This document shows, piece by piece, positions 37,141-48,331 of a DNA stretch of 64,000 nt. Positions within the stretch are counted from its first letter, which is position 1. Each line of letters opens with the position of its first letter. The notes below the pieces were generated by a model. It worked only from the letters and a program-made list of their open reading frames with translations, was not told the DNA's origin and did no database searches. Made by a program: the position numbers and the translations under genes. Origin of the DNA: Tachypleus tridentatus (taxonomy: Eukaryota; Arthropoda; Merostomata; Xiphosura; Limulidae); contig NC_134834.1 in the NCBI RefSeq assembly GCF_004210375.1, positions 163,203,290 to 163,267,289 on the forward strand, given 5' to 3'.

Positions 37141-37440
37141 ATAAAAATGTCGGGTGTGAATGCTGAGCGAGACCAAGGCGGCACGAGGGAAGTAGGCCAG
37201 GCCGGAGCCAGTAGTCCAAATAGTCGGACGGCAGACAAGACGAAACATCAACTCAAACGGCATGATTCGGGGCCGGGCAAGGATGTTGCCTTGGCTGGGA
37301 TCTAAAGATCCAATGCCTGAGATTTGCGTGGGGTGAAAACGGGAGTACCCCGAGAAAACCCACTTTCACTGCCAGGGCGCCGAATAATCTGTCCAGACAT
37401 TGCCTGGAAGTAGCTGGAAACAAAATCAAGGTTATTAATA
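37141..37440. repeat. GC-rich island, probably part of an old repeat
   Basis: Clearly richer in G and C than its surroundings, with many CpGs. It contains GGAGTACCCCGAGAAAACCC, a phrase I associate with dispersed repeats of many invertebrate genomes. It sits directly next to the open frame at 37515-37970 and may belong to the same element. Confidence 0.4.
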
Positions 37441-37514
37441 CATATTGGAATAGAACACATATGGCTTAAGGCAATAATGTAGAAGTAGCTAGTTGGATGT
37501 GGTGACTTAGAAAA

Positions 37515-37970
37515 CTACTTGCTATGGTCTTGTAAGGCAGGGAGGAACTTCAGATTGAACTTGCGTTCACATCTGATGAACAGAGGTGATGGGTAAAAAC
37601 GTGAGGGTGGAGGTGAGTCGACTGGCTGTTCTTCTTTAGTGAATTGTTCTTCATCGGTCTGGAATGATTTGTTTCTTCTTGCAATTTTAGTTTGCGACTT
37701 CTGAGTGCTTGTGGACTGGTTATCTGTTTGAACTGACGCGTCGGTAGTCGTAATTTCAATGGCCTGAATCTGGCTGGTGGTTGTATTACGTGAAGTTAGA
37801 ACTGAGGTCTGGCAAGAGCTATCGCATGCCTTCTTTGGATTAATGAGTTTTGAGATGTTGCTGGCAGTGGAAGTTGACAGCGTCGATGTTGAATTGCATG
37901 AATCTGCTTTCGTGTTTTTCCTGGCTGGTTCTTGATTTAGCAGTATTTCGGTATGTGTATGTTGGAAAAA
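37515..37970 (-). CDS. 151-codon open frame without any methionine, function unknown
   Basis: Bounded by a TAG just upstream (37971-37973) and the stop codon at 37515-37517, this minus-strand frame is open for 151 codons in AT-rich DNA. It has no Met, so it is not a complete gene as it stands. It is Ser/Thr/Gln-rich in the first 100 residues (CNSTSTLSTSTASNISK) and more charged and Pro-rich afterwards (PVDSPPPSRFYPSPLF). It has three spaced QT motifs: SSCQTSV, DASVQTDNQ and KSFQTDEE. The base before the frame ends a TAG that could serve as an acceptor AG. It may be an exon of an unknown gene or the ORF1 remnant of a retroelement; the neighbouring GC-rich island favours the latter. Confidence 0.4.
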   Translation of the reverse strand, partial: FFQHTHTEILLNQEPARKNTKADSCNSTSTLSTSTASNISKLINPKKACDSSCQTSVLTSRNTTTSQIQAIEITTTDASVQTDNQSTSTQKSQTKIARRNKSFQTDEEQFTKEEQPVDSPPPSRFYPSPLFIRCERKFNLKFLPALQDHSK

Positions 37971-37973
37971 CTA

Positions 37974-39109
37974 GACTATTTTATATGTAAAATAGTCAAG
38001 CTTAATGATTGTTAGCTTTGTGTTTTCTATTGTCAAGAAAATATTCTTATATTTTGTGGCTAATTTGAATTTAAAAAGTATTCTATATGTTGCCATGGTG
38101 AAAATAGCTGGACAGAGGGCTACTAGTAGCTGTTCTGATTAGGCGTAGCACTGACATTAGTAACTATTAACATTATATCAGGTAGTTTTTCAGTTACATT
38201 TCTACAGCAGTTTGCGTGAATTTTGTTTTGAAAACACGTCTGGTTTGTAACAGAAAGCAATGGTGTAAGCTTTCCAATTAATTCTTAATTGGTATCCAAC
38301 ATTATCTAGCAGTTGTGAGCCTGAGTTCTAGGTAATATATCATAGGCGTTTTGTAACATCATCCAACAACCTCTTTGATTGACACTTTGGCCAAATGACT
38401 ATAAAAATTCCGCTTTTACCACTAGAAAGCGTTAAGTTAATATATTGTGATACTTATGGACATCTAAGTGCGCAAGACTCCTCACAAATAGGCCCCTCAC
38501 CCATTCCACAGAATACAACCCAACAATCAAGAAGAAGTTGTTTTAATTAATACACGTATTTACTACTTATGGTCAGTATTCCACAGCCGACAGTCTTTCT
38601 TCCATCAAAACAGTGTCTAACATTATTAGAAGAATTAATGGACTGTACTCCAAAGTTTCCACTTTCTTAAACAGCACATTGCAGCGACCTAGCAGAAGAT
38701 GTTCTTTCACGTGTGACTATAGAAAACTCACTATGAATTTATGGGAAAATATTTTAATGGCTGTACATTTGTAATGCACCGGTAGATTTCTTAGACAAAA
38801 TATATGTTTACTAATTTCGTTTTGAGTTTACTTAACGATTAAGTATATTTTATTAGAGGTTTTACAGTAATTAGATTTATATTTAAAACAGAAACGAAGT
38901 CTCGATCACTGGTGCAATCATTCTAAAGCATACACAAGTTGTAATTGTAAAGAACAAATTAGTATATAAATCAACTTTCAGTAATCTATCAATGCAATTA
39001 GTTTTATAAATAAAGATTCTCTCATTTTTATTTTGTTAATATCAGGATAATGTTTTAGTATTGTGCTGTCCTGTTCAGAAAAACTGTTTGTCTTTATTCA
39101 TATGTTCAT
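37974..39109. other. CARP intron, nothing recognised
   Basis: AT-rich, no clear repeat. Confidence 0.4.
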
Positions 39110-39860
39110 AGACTTGAGAAGAATTTTTGTTGGTCTTTTAACCCGATCTTCAAGTTAGGTCCTGTTTCACCTGTGTGAAAGGCTGGGTAACTGTTACACT
39201 TTATTTTGTAAATGTTTTATAAGGGGGGGGTTGATTGGTTTCATTTTACAATTTTTTAAACACGTGCTTAATGTTCATTCTAGGTCTGCTTGTTTGTTTG
39301 TTTGAATTTCGCGCAAAGCTACTCGAGGGCTATCTGCTCTAGTCGTCCCTAATTTAGCAGTGTAAGACTAGAGGGAAGGCAGCTAGTCATCATCACCCAC
39401 CGCTAGTCTTTTTCAAGTTTCTGATAGAAGTATCCTAATATTTTCTATATATTAGATAATACAAGTTATTAGGTTTCCTTTGCTTTATGGAGTGTTCGAG
39501 TTTATTCGTTCATTAAATACTTACTTCTCATCTATTTTATTAAATTTGTTAATAGGTTCTTTTAACTATTCCGGTAGGGAGTTGGTTAATACGAGTAGAG
39601 AAATTTCGTTATCGATGTTTTCTGTGGTGCATATATTGTATGATAAATTTAGGAGGCTTTTTAGAGCGCAAAACGTAGGCTTTTCTAATCATGTAATACA
39701 GCAGAAGCTAGGCTTTTTTTTTTCTATTAATTTCAGTGTTGAAGTCTTGGGGGTTGGTGTGATATTAACGTTTAACACATCGTGTTATTTCATTTTTCAC
39801 TGTGAATTTTTATGCAGTTTGTTTATGTGTTGGAGGGATTGTGTTCATTCATCTTGACAA
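39110..39860 (-). pseudogene. Decayed second Penelope-like element (RT C-terminus to GIY-YIG)
   Basis: On the minus strand a piece near 39.8 kb reads KFTVKNEIT, then in shifted frames PQDFNTEINRKKKPSF, resembling the PLE block 'KFTxExE...FLDVxI.R...GFSTSVYRKPT'. Next comes FCALKSLLNLSYNICTTENI, DNEISLL and INKFNKI, the usual linker of that region. After the SINE insertion, 39.1-39.2 kb reads AFHTGETGPNLKIGLKDQQK, like 'YIGETGRxLKxRLKEHQ' of the GIY-YIG domain. The order fits a single element, and it differs from the PLE at 26.9-30.8 kb. Similarity is weak and broken by stops, so the family call is moderate. Confidence 0.6.
39288..39403 (-). mobile_element. tRNA-derived SINE, family A, truncated (tail half)
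   Basis: TTGTTTGTTTGAATTTCGCG, AAAGCTACTCGAGGGCTATC and the body to CATCATCACCCACCGC; the head is absent. It is inserted in the decayed PLE. Confidence 0.88.
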
Positions 39861-41040
39861 GTCAGAAAAAAAGTTATCTAAGTATCTAAGCCAAAATGTA
39901 GGCTTATATAGAGAGAAGCGACTATGGCCATGCATGCAGTTCTAGGAAAATAGTGGACAATGTACCTGATAATAATGTTCTAATATCAAGTCTTTATTAT
40001 TACTACTGTGGAGAGAACATGAACAAGTATTGTGACTAATTACTGTATCAGTCCTCTATAGTCTCCTTACTATCAATTTAATTTCCTACACAAGTTTTTC
40101 ACACTTTAGATGTACTTTCACACCACTAATCGACCTATTACTGCATGTCTCTATTTTGTGATTATACGAGTGATGAAGTACTGTCTTAAAAACCTATTGT
40201 TCATGTAGGTTTGATTTGTTATGTTTTTGAAGTAAAACAGTTGTTGATTGAAATGTCGGAAAAGCGTTAAAATAAGTAAATTAGTGACTTCTTATTTTAA
40301 TCATGGTTTTGTAAGTTACTCATTTAATTGATTTAGGAGTTTGCAAGAAAAGCAATAAATACATAAATTATGAGCTATGGTTTTTAAAAGTTGTTTAAGA
40401 CGTCTAATCTGAGCACAAAGTGGAACAACACGATTTAGCCTCTGTACCAGTCATTATGTCTGTAGTTTCTAGGTTTTTACATTCTGTGATCTTCGTAGAA
40501 GTATACATAGATACAGAATAGATGAGTTTTTTTTCATAAACGTCATCCATTACAACTGATACAATGAGATGTTACTATTGAAAATCAAAAACAGAGAGAA
40601 CTAACATCCTTTCATAGAGTAAGCCAAATCTTTATGTGCTGTTGGTTAGAGTTTAAGTCAACTTGCAAAAAACTTCGGTGGTTTTCAAAGTACTGTAACA
40701 TACACACTTAACAGATCCAAGAAAATTTCAGTCCAATAACATCAGACGAGGAAGAGATGAAAAAACAACAAATTAAAACAGTAGAAGATAAAAATAACTT
40801 TCCTGAAAAACCGAAACAAATCTATAAAAATATAGTTGATGATGTTAATAAGTCACGCACAAATAACGTGTCGAGAACGCTGGAGAAATGTGGTCTTTTA
40901 GGAAGAGGAAGAGAAAAAAAAATCATCACTGTGTAAATATTACAGTAAAGACTAGATTTTGCAAAACAGTGGCATACGGTGTCTTGGACACAGATGTTTA
41001 AATTTCAACTGCCTGGTTTCAAACAGTTTGTATATATTCG
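39861..41040. other. CARP intron, nothing recognised
   Basis: No repeat or gene seen. Confidence 0.4.
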
Positions 41041-41161
41041 TCAGCCGTGGGGCGTTAAATCCCACTATTCGTTGGTAAAAGCCAATGACCAGCTGCTGGT
41101 CTTACACTGCTAAATTAGGGACGCTAGCACAGATAGCCCTCAGTAGTTTGTGCGAAATTCT
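41041..41161 (+). mobile_element. tRNA-derived SINE, family A, fragment with deletions
   Basis: TCAGCCGTGGGGCGTTAAAT, CCCACTATTCGTTGGTAAAA, then a deleted body and GCACAGATAGCCCTCAGTAG. Head missing. Confidence 0.8.
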
Positions 41162-41296
41162 TTGTATATATTCAAATAATGAACGAGGTTCAACTGTCAA
41201 ATAAGAACGAGGTTCAGTTACTCTTTGGGGCGTAATATTTGCAAATGAGTTCAGCTAACTTTGCAAAATCGATAGAATAATGTATCAGCGTAAATG

Positions 41297-41722
41297 CTAG
41301 AATATATTATTTCATTATAATATACTCTCCAAGTAAATACCAGAGCATGTTAATCCCTTATTCTATACCTTCTAAGGAACTACCAGAATATATTATTTCA
41401 TTATAATATACTCTTCGAGTAAATACCACAGCATGTTAATCCCTTATTGTATACCCTATAAGTAACTACCAGAATATACTGTTTCATTATCATATACTCT
41501 CCGAGTAAATACCACAGCATGTTAATCCCTTATTGTATACCTTCTATAGTAACTACCAGAATATATTATTTCATTATCATATACTCTTCGAGTAAATACC
41601 ACAGCATGTTAATCCCTTATTGTATACCCTTTAAGTAAATACCACAGTATATTATTTCATTATAATATACTCTCCGTGTAAATACCACAGTATGTTAATC
41701 TCTTATGGTATACCTTCTGAAA
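41297..41722. repeat. 86 bp tandem satellite, about five copies
   Basis: Starts of AATATATTATTTCATTATAA fall at 41301, 41387, 41473 and 41560, a period of 86-87 bp, with a fifth copy near 41646. Each unit also has ATACTCTCCGAGTAAATACC and CATGTTAATCCCTTATTGTA. Confidence 0.92.
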
Positions 41723-41799
41723 AGAAGCTGATTTGGTGGTATTTTATATTTTAAGACGATAACAAATGTTTATTTAGTAAAGGAAGAAAGATCAGAAGA

Positions 41800-41940
41800 T
41801 CTCTAGCAAATAGAATAACCATCAAACGTCCAGATCTTAACCCCATAGATTACATTTGGGGTTTACTTAACAAAGTACTAATTGTTGTAAAGAAAGCCTT
41901 TGAACAATTTAAAGATATAGAATAACTTTAGACCAGATAC
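41800..41940 (+). pseudogene. Tc1-like transposase C-terminal fragment
   Basis: NRITIKRPDLNPIDYIWGLL followed by NKVL and AFEQFKDIE matches the '[15 protein letters not shown]' block with the last catalytic residue of Tc1-type transposases. Only this block remains; the adjacent Tc1 copy lies on the other strand and is separate. Confidence 0.75.
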
Positions 41941-42079
41941 CTCGAGTAAGTACACACAGTACCTTGCAACAGCTTTCATCTCAAACCAATAATGTCACAT
42001 TTTGATGGAATTAAAATAATGTAAACAATTATTAATGAACTTGTTTTTATTCAAAATTTTAATGATCAAAGTTAACACT

Positions 42080-43470
42080 GTTGTGCGTCATGAAGGTTTA
42101 ATATCAGCAAAATATGGAAAAGAACATACAACTTTAAATTTGCCGATTGCACAAGTATTCAGTTCCCTAACTCACTACTTGTTGGAAGAACCTCTGGCAG
42201 CAATTACTGCTGTGCATCATCAGTCTTGCAAAATAGGATGGTGCAGTTTTTGCCCATTTTCTTTGGCAAAATTGCTTCAGTTCTGATTAATATGTTGGAA
42301 ATCGTTGATGTACTGCAATCTTCAAATCTCGCCATAAACTTTTATTTGGATTCATATCAGGTCTATGACTGGGCCACTCTAGGACATCCACTTTGTTCTT
42401 TTGAAACAACTTTAATGTGGCTTTGGGCTTGTGCTTCGGATCATTGTACTGCTGAAATGTTAATTTTTAAACCAAATTTTATATTCTTGGCTGACTCAAA
42501 CAGGTTTTATTTCAGGATTCGTCTGTACCTTGTATCATTCATTCTCCTCTCAATCCTTACAAGCTTCCCAGTCTGTGCTGATTAAAAGCAACCATATAAT
42601 TTGATGCTACCACCATCATGCTGGCACCGGGATGGTGTTGAATGAATGATGTGCTGTATTGGGCTTGCATCAGACGTAACGCTTTGAATTAAGATCAACA
42701 AGCTAAATATTTGTTTGGTCTGACCACAAAACTTTCTGTTATTATCATTTTCACGCTTTATCTCAAACTTCACACAAGAATTAAGACGATTATTTTTCGG
42801 TGGCTTCTTTTTTGTTCCTCGTTCATACAGACCAGCTTTGTATATGGACCGCGATATTATTCATGTACGAACAGTGACTCCCATCTAGGACATGGAACTC
42901 TGCAAATCTTTCAAAGTCATTGTTGGCATCACAGGTGGTATCCCTAACCAGTTCCTGCTTGATCTGGGCAGTGACTGTATGGCATAAAGCCCGTTCCATT
43001 TCTTAATAACGGACTTTACTGTATTCAAAAGGATAATAGACGATTTTGAAATTATCTTCTTACCTCCTCCTGCTCTATACTTCTCTTACAAGTTAAACTA
43101 CGTGATTATGGTGTTTGACTTGTAATCTGCTGGTCGCGGGTTCGAATCCCGTCCCAATAAAAGACTCGCCTTTTCAGTCGTAAGGGCATCATAATATGAC
43201 GTCAATTCCATTATTCGCTGGTAAAAGAATACTTCAAGGGTTGGTAGTAGGTGGTGATGACCAGCTGCTTTTCCTCTAATCTTTCACTATTATATTAGGG
43301 AGAACTAACGCAGATAGTCCTCATTTAACTTTGCTCGAAATAAAAACACTACCACTTTATTCTGGGCTTCTTTGGAAAGCTCCTTGGTGTTTATGGTTGG
43401 TTTGTTATATCAGTATGCGAGTTGTGGCTTGAACAGATGCATTTACTCTGAGTCAAGTTAAACCAGTAAT
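42080..43470 (-). pseudogene. Tc1-like transposase pseudogene
   Basis: Minus-strand pieces in N-to-C order: NHKHQGAFQRSPE ('TKELSKEAR'), then beyond the SINE KVRY and EMERALCHTVTAQIKQELVR, then CDANNDFERFAEFHV and EIKRENDNNRKFCGQTKQIF ('WSDETKIELF'). Next come CQHDGGSIKLYGCF ('KHGGGSIMLWGCF'), DPKHKPKATLKLFQKNKVDV and LEWPSHRPDMNPNKSLWRDL ('[20 protein letters not shown]'), and KQFCQRKWAKTAPSYFARLM. This covers paired-like DNA binding plus the DDE catalytic domain. Stops, frameshifts and the SINE make it dead. Confidence 0.92.
43090..43345 (+). mobile_element. tRNA-derived SINE, family A, inserted in the Tc1 copy
   Basis: GATTATGGTGTTTGACTTG, GGTCGCGGGTTCGAATCCCG, GCTGGTAAAAGAATACTTCA and a diverged tail ending TTTGCTCGAAATAAAA. 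The extreme 5' end is degraded. Confidence 0.85.
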
Positions 43471-43600
43471 CACACACAGAGACAAAAACCATTATATTTT
43501 TTATTGTAATTGAACTGCTTTAGGATGACCGTAGCAAATGGGTTGAAGACTTATGCAATTGTAAATATTCTGATTTTATTCGAAAATGTAATTTACTTAT

Positions 43601-45004
43601 ATAATATCAGAATTTTTTAGTTTTCTCATTTGAAGGTCTCATGATTGCAAGTTTCGACATTAATAAATCGTGTAAGCTTTGCAGTGGGCGAATATTTTTG
43701 GAAGATGCTGTAGATATTGATCCACAAGTATCTAAGATTGTTTTTATAACAAATGTGAACCACACTGAATACTATCAGTAAAGATAATTAGACATTATTT
43801 CTGTGCTAAATTTATGGCAATACTTTCTTGTAAAATTAATCTGCAATAATTATAAGTTTATTGCTATAGCAAACAATAACTATTCTGTTGGTGAAGCTCA
43901 TAAGATGGCAGTTGATGAAGTGTCCTAATAAACTTGCACACTACTTGACATATATTCAAGAAATGTATGGGTAGTTTCCATAAAATTCCTTTTTTAATTA
44001 CTAATAAACTGGTATTCTTTAAGAAAACATATTCAGTTCACCCAAAACCTACATACTGATCAGAAAGTTTTACCTATAAATACTGTTATTGTTTATCATT
44101 CTAGAGTATGTAATTTTCCTCAACGTTACCCAAGGCCTAGTTCTTTTGCTAAATTCTATCATTTTTAAAGTGTTGATAGATATAAATCTAGTAATCAAAG
44201 GTTGTATAGATAATACTTATTTACAGTTTTCATTAACAAATTAAAATTATTTGAAAACACAGACGTTTATATACATAGCTCCCCCATTAAAGTGGAGTAC
44301 AAACATTCTAGTCGTGTTTATCAAGAAATAGGTATATTTATAGCATGGTTGTGGTAAAACGTGTCGCAACATGATATTCAAATAAGTAAATATAATCAAT
44401 AACTCTGCTATACACGTTTCCATCTCTTCTCCTTTCTTGCAGTCTCTTGGGAATGGGGTAGTCTTGCCGTTATATCTAAGGTATAATATATCTTAAAGCA
44501 AGAGTTAAAAATTGCCCAACGTATCATACTTTAATAGACAAGTGTTACATTTCGCATCAATATAAGCCAAAAGTTATCAGTTTTTTTAAGCAAGTTGTGC
44601 AACATTTAGCAGAATTCTTTCTCACACAGATGCTTTGATGAAAGATGTGTGCTTTTACGATCCAAAATATCACTTTCCTTGGTCGATTTTACGCATGACA
44701 GACGAGAAGAAAAAGTAAAGCGCTTTTACAGAGCCTGGTACATTAAGTATTCATTATGGAAACAGGTTAGACATATATTCTGTAAAATGTTACCATGGTT
44801 ATCGGACAACGTTTCAGTACAAATAATAAAGGAATAATTGAAAGCTTGAATTATGTTGTGTTCTGCATTTGTCTCCTATTGTAAGGTGTTACTGAGCCTT
44901 CCTTTTGTCTCACATTGTTAAATATTAGTTTCTAGTAGTTTGTTGGAGATACCATAGGTTGACAATTTAAGAAATTTACGTGTAAATAAGCACCTGGGTT
45001 CTCC
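43601..45004. other. CARP intron, nothing recognised
   Basis: AT-rich; no gene or repeat seen. Confidence 0.4.
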
Positions 45005-45016
45005 AAGTTCTTATCT

Positions 45017-45195
45017 GGGTTGAGAATAATTTGTTTTATGTAGAAAAGCGAACAACGTTTCGACCTTCTTCGGTCACTTTTTTGAAGAAGGTCGAAACGT
45101 TGTTCGCTCCTCTACATATTTTTTTTTTCTCAACCCATACCTGTCGTTTTTACATATGTATTTTTCTCTACAAGTGGGTTTTCTCGTCATCACGG
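45017..45195 (+). mobile_element. 179 bp fold-back element sharing the PLE 3' end
   Basis: It is flanked by an exact 12 bp duplication AAGTTCTTATCT (45005-45016 and 45196-45207). The 5' and 3' parts are inverted copies: GGGTTGAGAA pairs with TTCTCAACCC, and AGCGAACAACGTTTCGACC with GGTCGAAACGTTGTTCGCT, around a loop near 45080. The 3' end CAAGTGGGTTTTCTCGTCAT matches the 18.4 kb element and the PLE end at 30.06 kb. Confidence 0.85.
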
Positions 45196-45618
45196 AAGTT
45201 CTTATCTCTCCCGAAAATATTTTATTCCTTGCAAAATAAAAACAATAGGTTGGTAAATGAGATTTCAGAAGATCTGCCTTTCCTTGTATGATAAAGTGCT
45301 GGAAGACGAATTATGTTATTTGAAAGAGTGACCATAATATTTTTGAAATATCGTATTCATTTCTTAAGAAATCTTAATAAAAATTGGAAAATATAACAAG
45401 AAAAATACTAAGTTTCATTAAAAACAAACATTTCTTTTTGAAATCCCACAATAATTAGTGAAAGTTAAATTTACATGTATATTGCAATTTAATTTTTATA
45501 GTAAAATAACAGTTGGTCTTTCTATTAACGGTATTACGTTAGCTATTCTAGAGTTACTTCAAAATGCTTACTTGTTTTGTGTGGGTGGTGATATTACTGT
45601 AATTATAGCATGTTATTG

Positions 45619-45738
45619 TTGTCTTGAATTAAGCACAAAGCATCATAATGGGCTATTTGTGTTTTGCCCACCACAGGCATCGAAACACGATTCCATAGTA
45701 CTAAGTCCGCAGATATGCCGCTGTTCCACCAGCGAGCA
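45619..45738 (-). mobile_element. Short tRNA-like SINE, family B
   Basis: TTGAATTAAGCACAAAGCAT, AATGGGCTATTTGTGTTTTG, CCCACCACAGGCATCGAAAC and TAAGTCCGCAGATATGCCGC. Confidence 0.85.
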
Positions 45739-46499
45739 ACTATAGCATAACCAAAGGAAAAGTCATAATTCCAGGAAATAAGGTTTTAATACATATTCAG
45801 AAAAAGTATATAATAACATATCCTTATTTAAATATTTATGTTGTTATATTATAGGTAAATTACCATCTTCCCTCAAACTAGTAGGCACTTTGAGATAGTT
45901 AAAAGTAATGTCAATAATAGTTCTTAAAAACAACAATTAATTTTTAGTTAAAACTTCATAATTTGTGCATCACTGAATATCAAAATATTTTCATAACAAA
46001 AAAGTTTGCTTTTTCTCTAAGATGGTCCATTTCTATGAATAACATATTCGAAAAGTTTTGCGATTATACCTTGGGCAGGTATGTTTGTTATCTTAGCAAA
46101 GTAGTAATAAATAAGACGTTGCTATAATTTTAAAAAAAGTTTCTAAAGTGGCTAAATAAAAAAATACCGCATTGGCAGTTTCAGTTAATAACATTTATTA
46201 TATAAAAAAATTAATGTGGTGGTGGCATTTTGCGAAAAATACTTTATTCACAGATAGTAGATAGAACTAAACTTTATTACATGTTACTCAGTCTTAATCG
46301 AAAATTCATATGGCTATCGACGACTAGTTTGATAGAGGAATAATAACTCGTATTGATGATTTAACAGCATAAGTACTCAAAAGTAGCACGTCTGTTGTAT
46401 GATATGTGAAACTTCTTTCAACTTTTAAAACAATGTTTGCGATCTCGATCCTTTCTCCTATCCACAGCGTAATTCAATGACTTTTAGAAAGTATGAATT
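45739..46499. other. CARP intron, nothing recognised
   Basis: No feature seen. Confidence 0.4.
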
Positions 46500-46772
46500 T
46501 TGGTTTGTTTTGAATTTCGCGAAAAGCTATACGAGGGCTATCTGCGCTAGCCGTTCCCAATTTAGCAGTGTAAGACTAGAGGAAAGGCAACTAGTCATCA
46601 CCACTCGCCGCCAACTCTTTGGCTACTCTTTTATCGACGAATAGTGGGACTGACCGTTACATTATAATACCCCTATGGCTGAAAGAGCAAGCATGTTTGG
46701 TGTGACGGGAATTCGAAACCACGACCTTCAGATTACAAGTCGAGTGTCGTAACCACCTGGCCATGCCGGGGC
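46500..46772 (-). mobile_element. tRNA-derived SINE, family A, full length
   Basis: TTTGTTTTGAATTTCGCGAA tail, the conserved body, GTGACGGGAATTCGAAACC and CACCTGGCCATGCCGGGGC head. Confidence 0.9.
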
Positions 46773-46899
46773 TTCAGAAAAGGAGATACCTGGAATAATA
46801 AGGGTAAGCATATACAGACGTTAACTGCTATTGAGATATGTCAATGGATGGAAGATGTTTGATTGTTTATCCGATCAACTGATCGAAACCTTTATGTAA

Positions 46900-47105
46900 A
46901 TTACGGTCAGACACCCCCATATTTTAGGCATAGATATCTTTAAATGTGAACAGCACACCAGGGGGAAGAGAGTCAGTTGGCAGCAATCGCCGCTTGAAGC
47001 AGCTACCCCTAAGAGAATAACGAGATCGACTGTCACTTTTATAACGCATTCACAGTTGAAAATGCAAAGCGTACTTGATAGCATCAGGTCTCGAACCTCA
47101 TATGC
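46900..47105 (-). mobile_element. Ancient SINE related to family A
   Basis: It holds AGCAGCTACCCCTAAGAGAA, CGAGATCGACTGTCACTTTT and ATCAGGTCTCGAACCTCAT, in the order of family A body and head but strongly diverged. Similar old copies appear at 56925, 57705 and 62888. Confidence 0.5.
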
Positions 47106-47430
47106 TACGCTGAGGAACTTAGAATAATGAAATAATAAATGTTAAAACATGGGCTAAATATAACAAGACACATATAAGGTAAAAAAAAATTAAGTTGTAG
47201 TGAAAGTGTACATGTTTTAAAACAGGAAAATTCTATTATATACAAAATTTATGTTCTTTCTGTGTAAAGAATAGTTGATAATTCTCTAAACATCAGTACA
47301 AAATTGTTAAACCACAGAGTCTTGAAGTTTCATGTTTGTTTTCACCATATTCAATAAGAAAAGAAGGTATTTCTAACTCAGAGACTTTAATACTGAACAC
47401 TAAACACACAATGGACACTGGATTTCTGAC

Positions 47431-47526
47431 CTGGATAAGAAGTGCCATCCCGACGATTCCTTGAGACTTTGTAACTGCTTCTGAGATATTTTTGTAGAGG
47501 TCTGAGTTGAATCCCAAAATCTGGAC
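47431..47526 (-). CDS. CA10: CARP (CA10/CA11-like) exon B
   Basis: A 96 bp exon of 32 codons, phase 0 at both ends. The acceptor is ...tacttctag and the donor is CAG|GTCAGAAA. It encodes VQILGFNSDLY through GIVGMALLIQ, equal to the CA10 block 'VQLIHYNHELYTNVTEA...GLVVVSIFIK'. The first residues decide the class: in active carbonic anhydrases this strand reads E-L/I-H, with His119 as third zinc ligand, but here Gln follows AE|V, as in CARP X and XI. With one ligand lost the protein should not hydrate CO2. It joins exon A across a 4.0 kb intron that carries the 42 bp satellite, a MITE and SINEs. Read-through past the donor stays open for about 45 codons, but the family alignment and the downstream exon support splicing here. 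Confidence 0.92.
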
Positions 47527-47916
47527 CTAGAAGTAAATATGAACAAAGAAGCTTGCTATCTGTAATTATAAAGTAATATGGATAAAATGTCACCTCTGTT
47601 ACAACATTTACCAGATACCAAACCACAAGCAAATGTTTCCAACATTCGATTTATAAACTAACCCGAATAGTTCTAAGTTCTATATGCGAAAACTATAAAC
47701 ATTAGATCTTAAAATAAAACCACCTGGAAGCCCGGAAATCTTTGCATTTTAGATATTAGAGTTTTTCAAACTTTCAAACCATGTTTATGGATTGCCGTTG
47801 TCTGCTGAGGGTCATATTTTGATATTGTTTTGGATTTACAGAGAGACTTATGACTTCATCATGCAAATACAGCAGTGGCATTTACAGTCGATTTCTTAGT
47901 CAATTTATAAGTATAA

Positions 47917-48331
47917 ACTCTGAAAATACTGTTTATATTATACTGATAATCATACAGAACTCTGAAAATACTGTTTATATCATACTAATAATCATACAGA
48001 ATTCTCAAAATACTGTTTATATCATACTTATAATCATACAGAATTATCAAAATACTGTTTGTATCACACTTATAATCATACAGAATTCTCAAAATACTGT
48101 TTGTATCACACTTATAATCATACAGAACTCTGAAAATACTGTTTATATCATACTAATAATCATACAGAATTTTCAAAATACTGTTTGTATCACACTTATA
48201 ATCATACAGAACTCTCAAAACACTGTTTATATCATACTGATAATCATACAGAACTCTGAAAATACTGTTTATATCACACTTATAATCATACAGAACTTTC
48301 AAACTACTGTTTATATCATACCGATAATAAG
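47917..48331. repeat. 42 bp tandem satellite, about ten copies
   Basis: The unit AACTCTGAAAATACTGTTTA plus TATCATACTAATAATCATACAG repeats with a 42 bp period. Because 42 is a multiple of three, the array stays open on both strands and gives artificial long frames with a 14-residue repeat; it is not a gene. Confidence 0.95.

Larger units (their letters stand above)
42000..43600 (-). mobile_element. Tc1-like DNA transposon, decayed, carrying a SINE
   Basis: The whole stretch aligns in memory with a widespread Tc1-like family, including its non-coding end (GGGTTGAAGACTTATGCAAT near 43540). It is interrupted by a family A SINE at about 43090-43345. No exact inverted repeats could be assigned. 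Confidence 0.8.

Noticed and set aside
39480..39857. 125-codon + strand frame
   Set aside because: The protein-like signal is on the minus strand (PLE); the + frame is its shadow.
42035..42947. Several + strand frames of 78-119 codons
   Set aside because: They are antisense to the Tc1-like transposase on the minus strand.
47293..47430. Continuation of CARP exon B past the donor (about 45 more open codons)
   Set aside because: Family alignment stops at LLIQ, a consensus donor lies there, and the next exon at 34.7 kb continues the alignment exactly.
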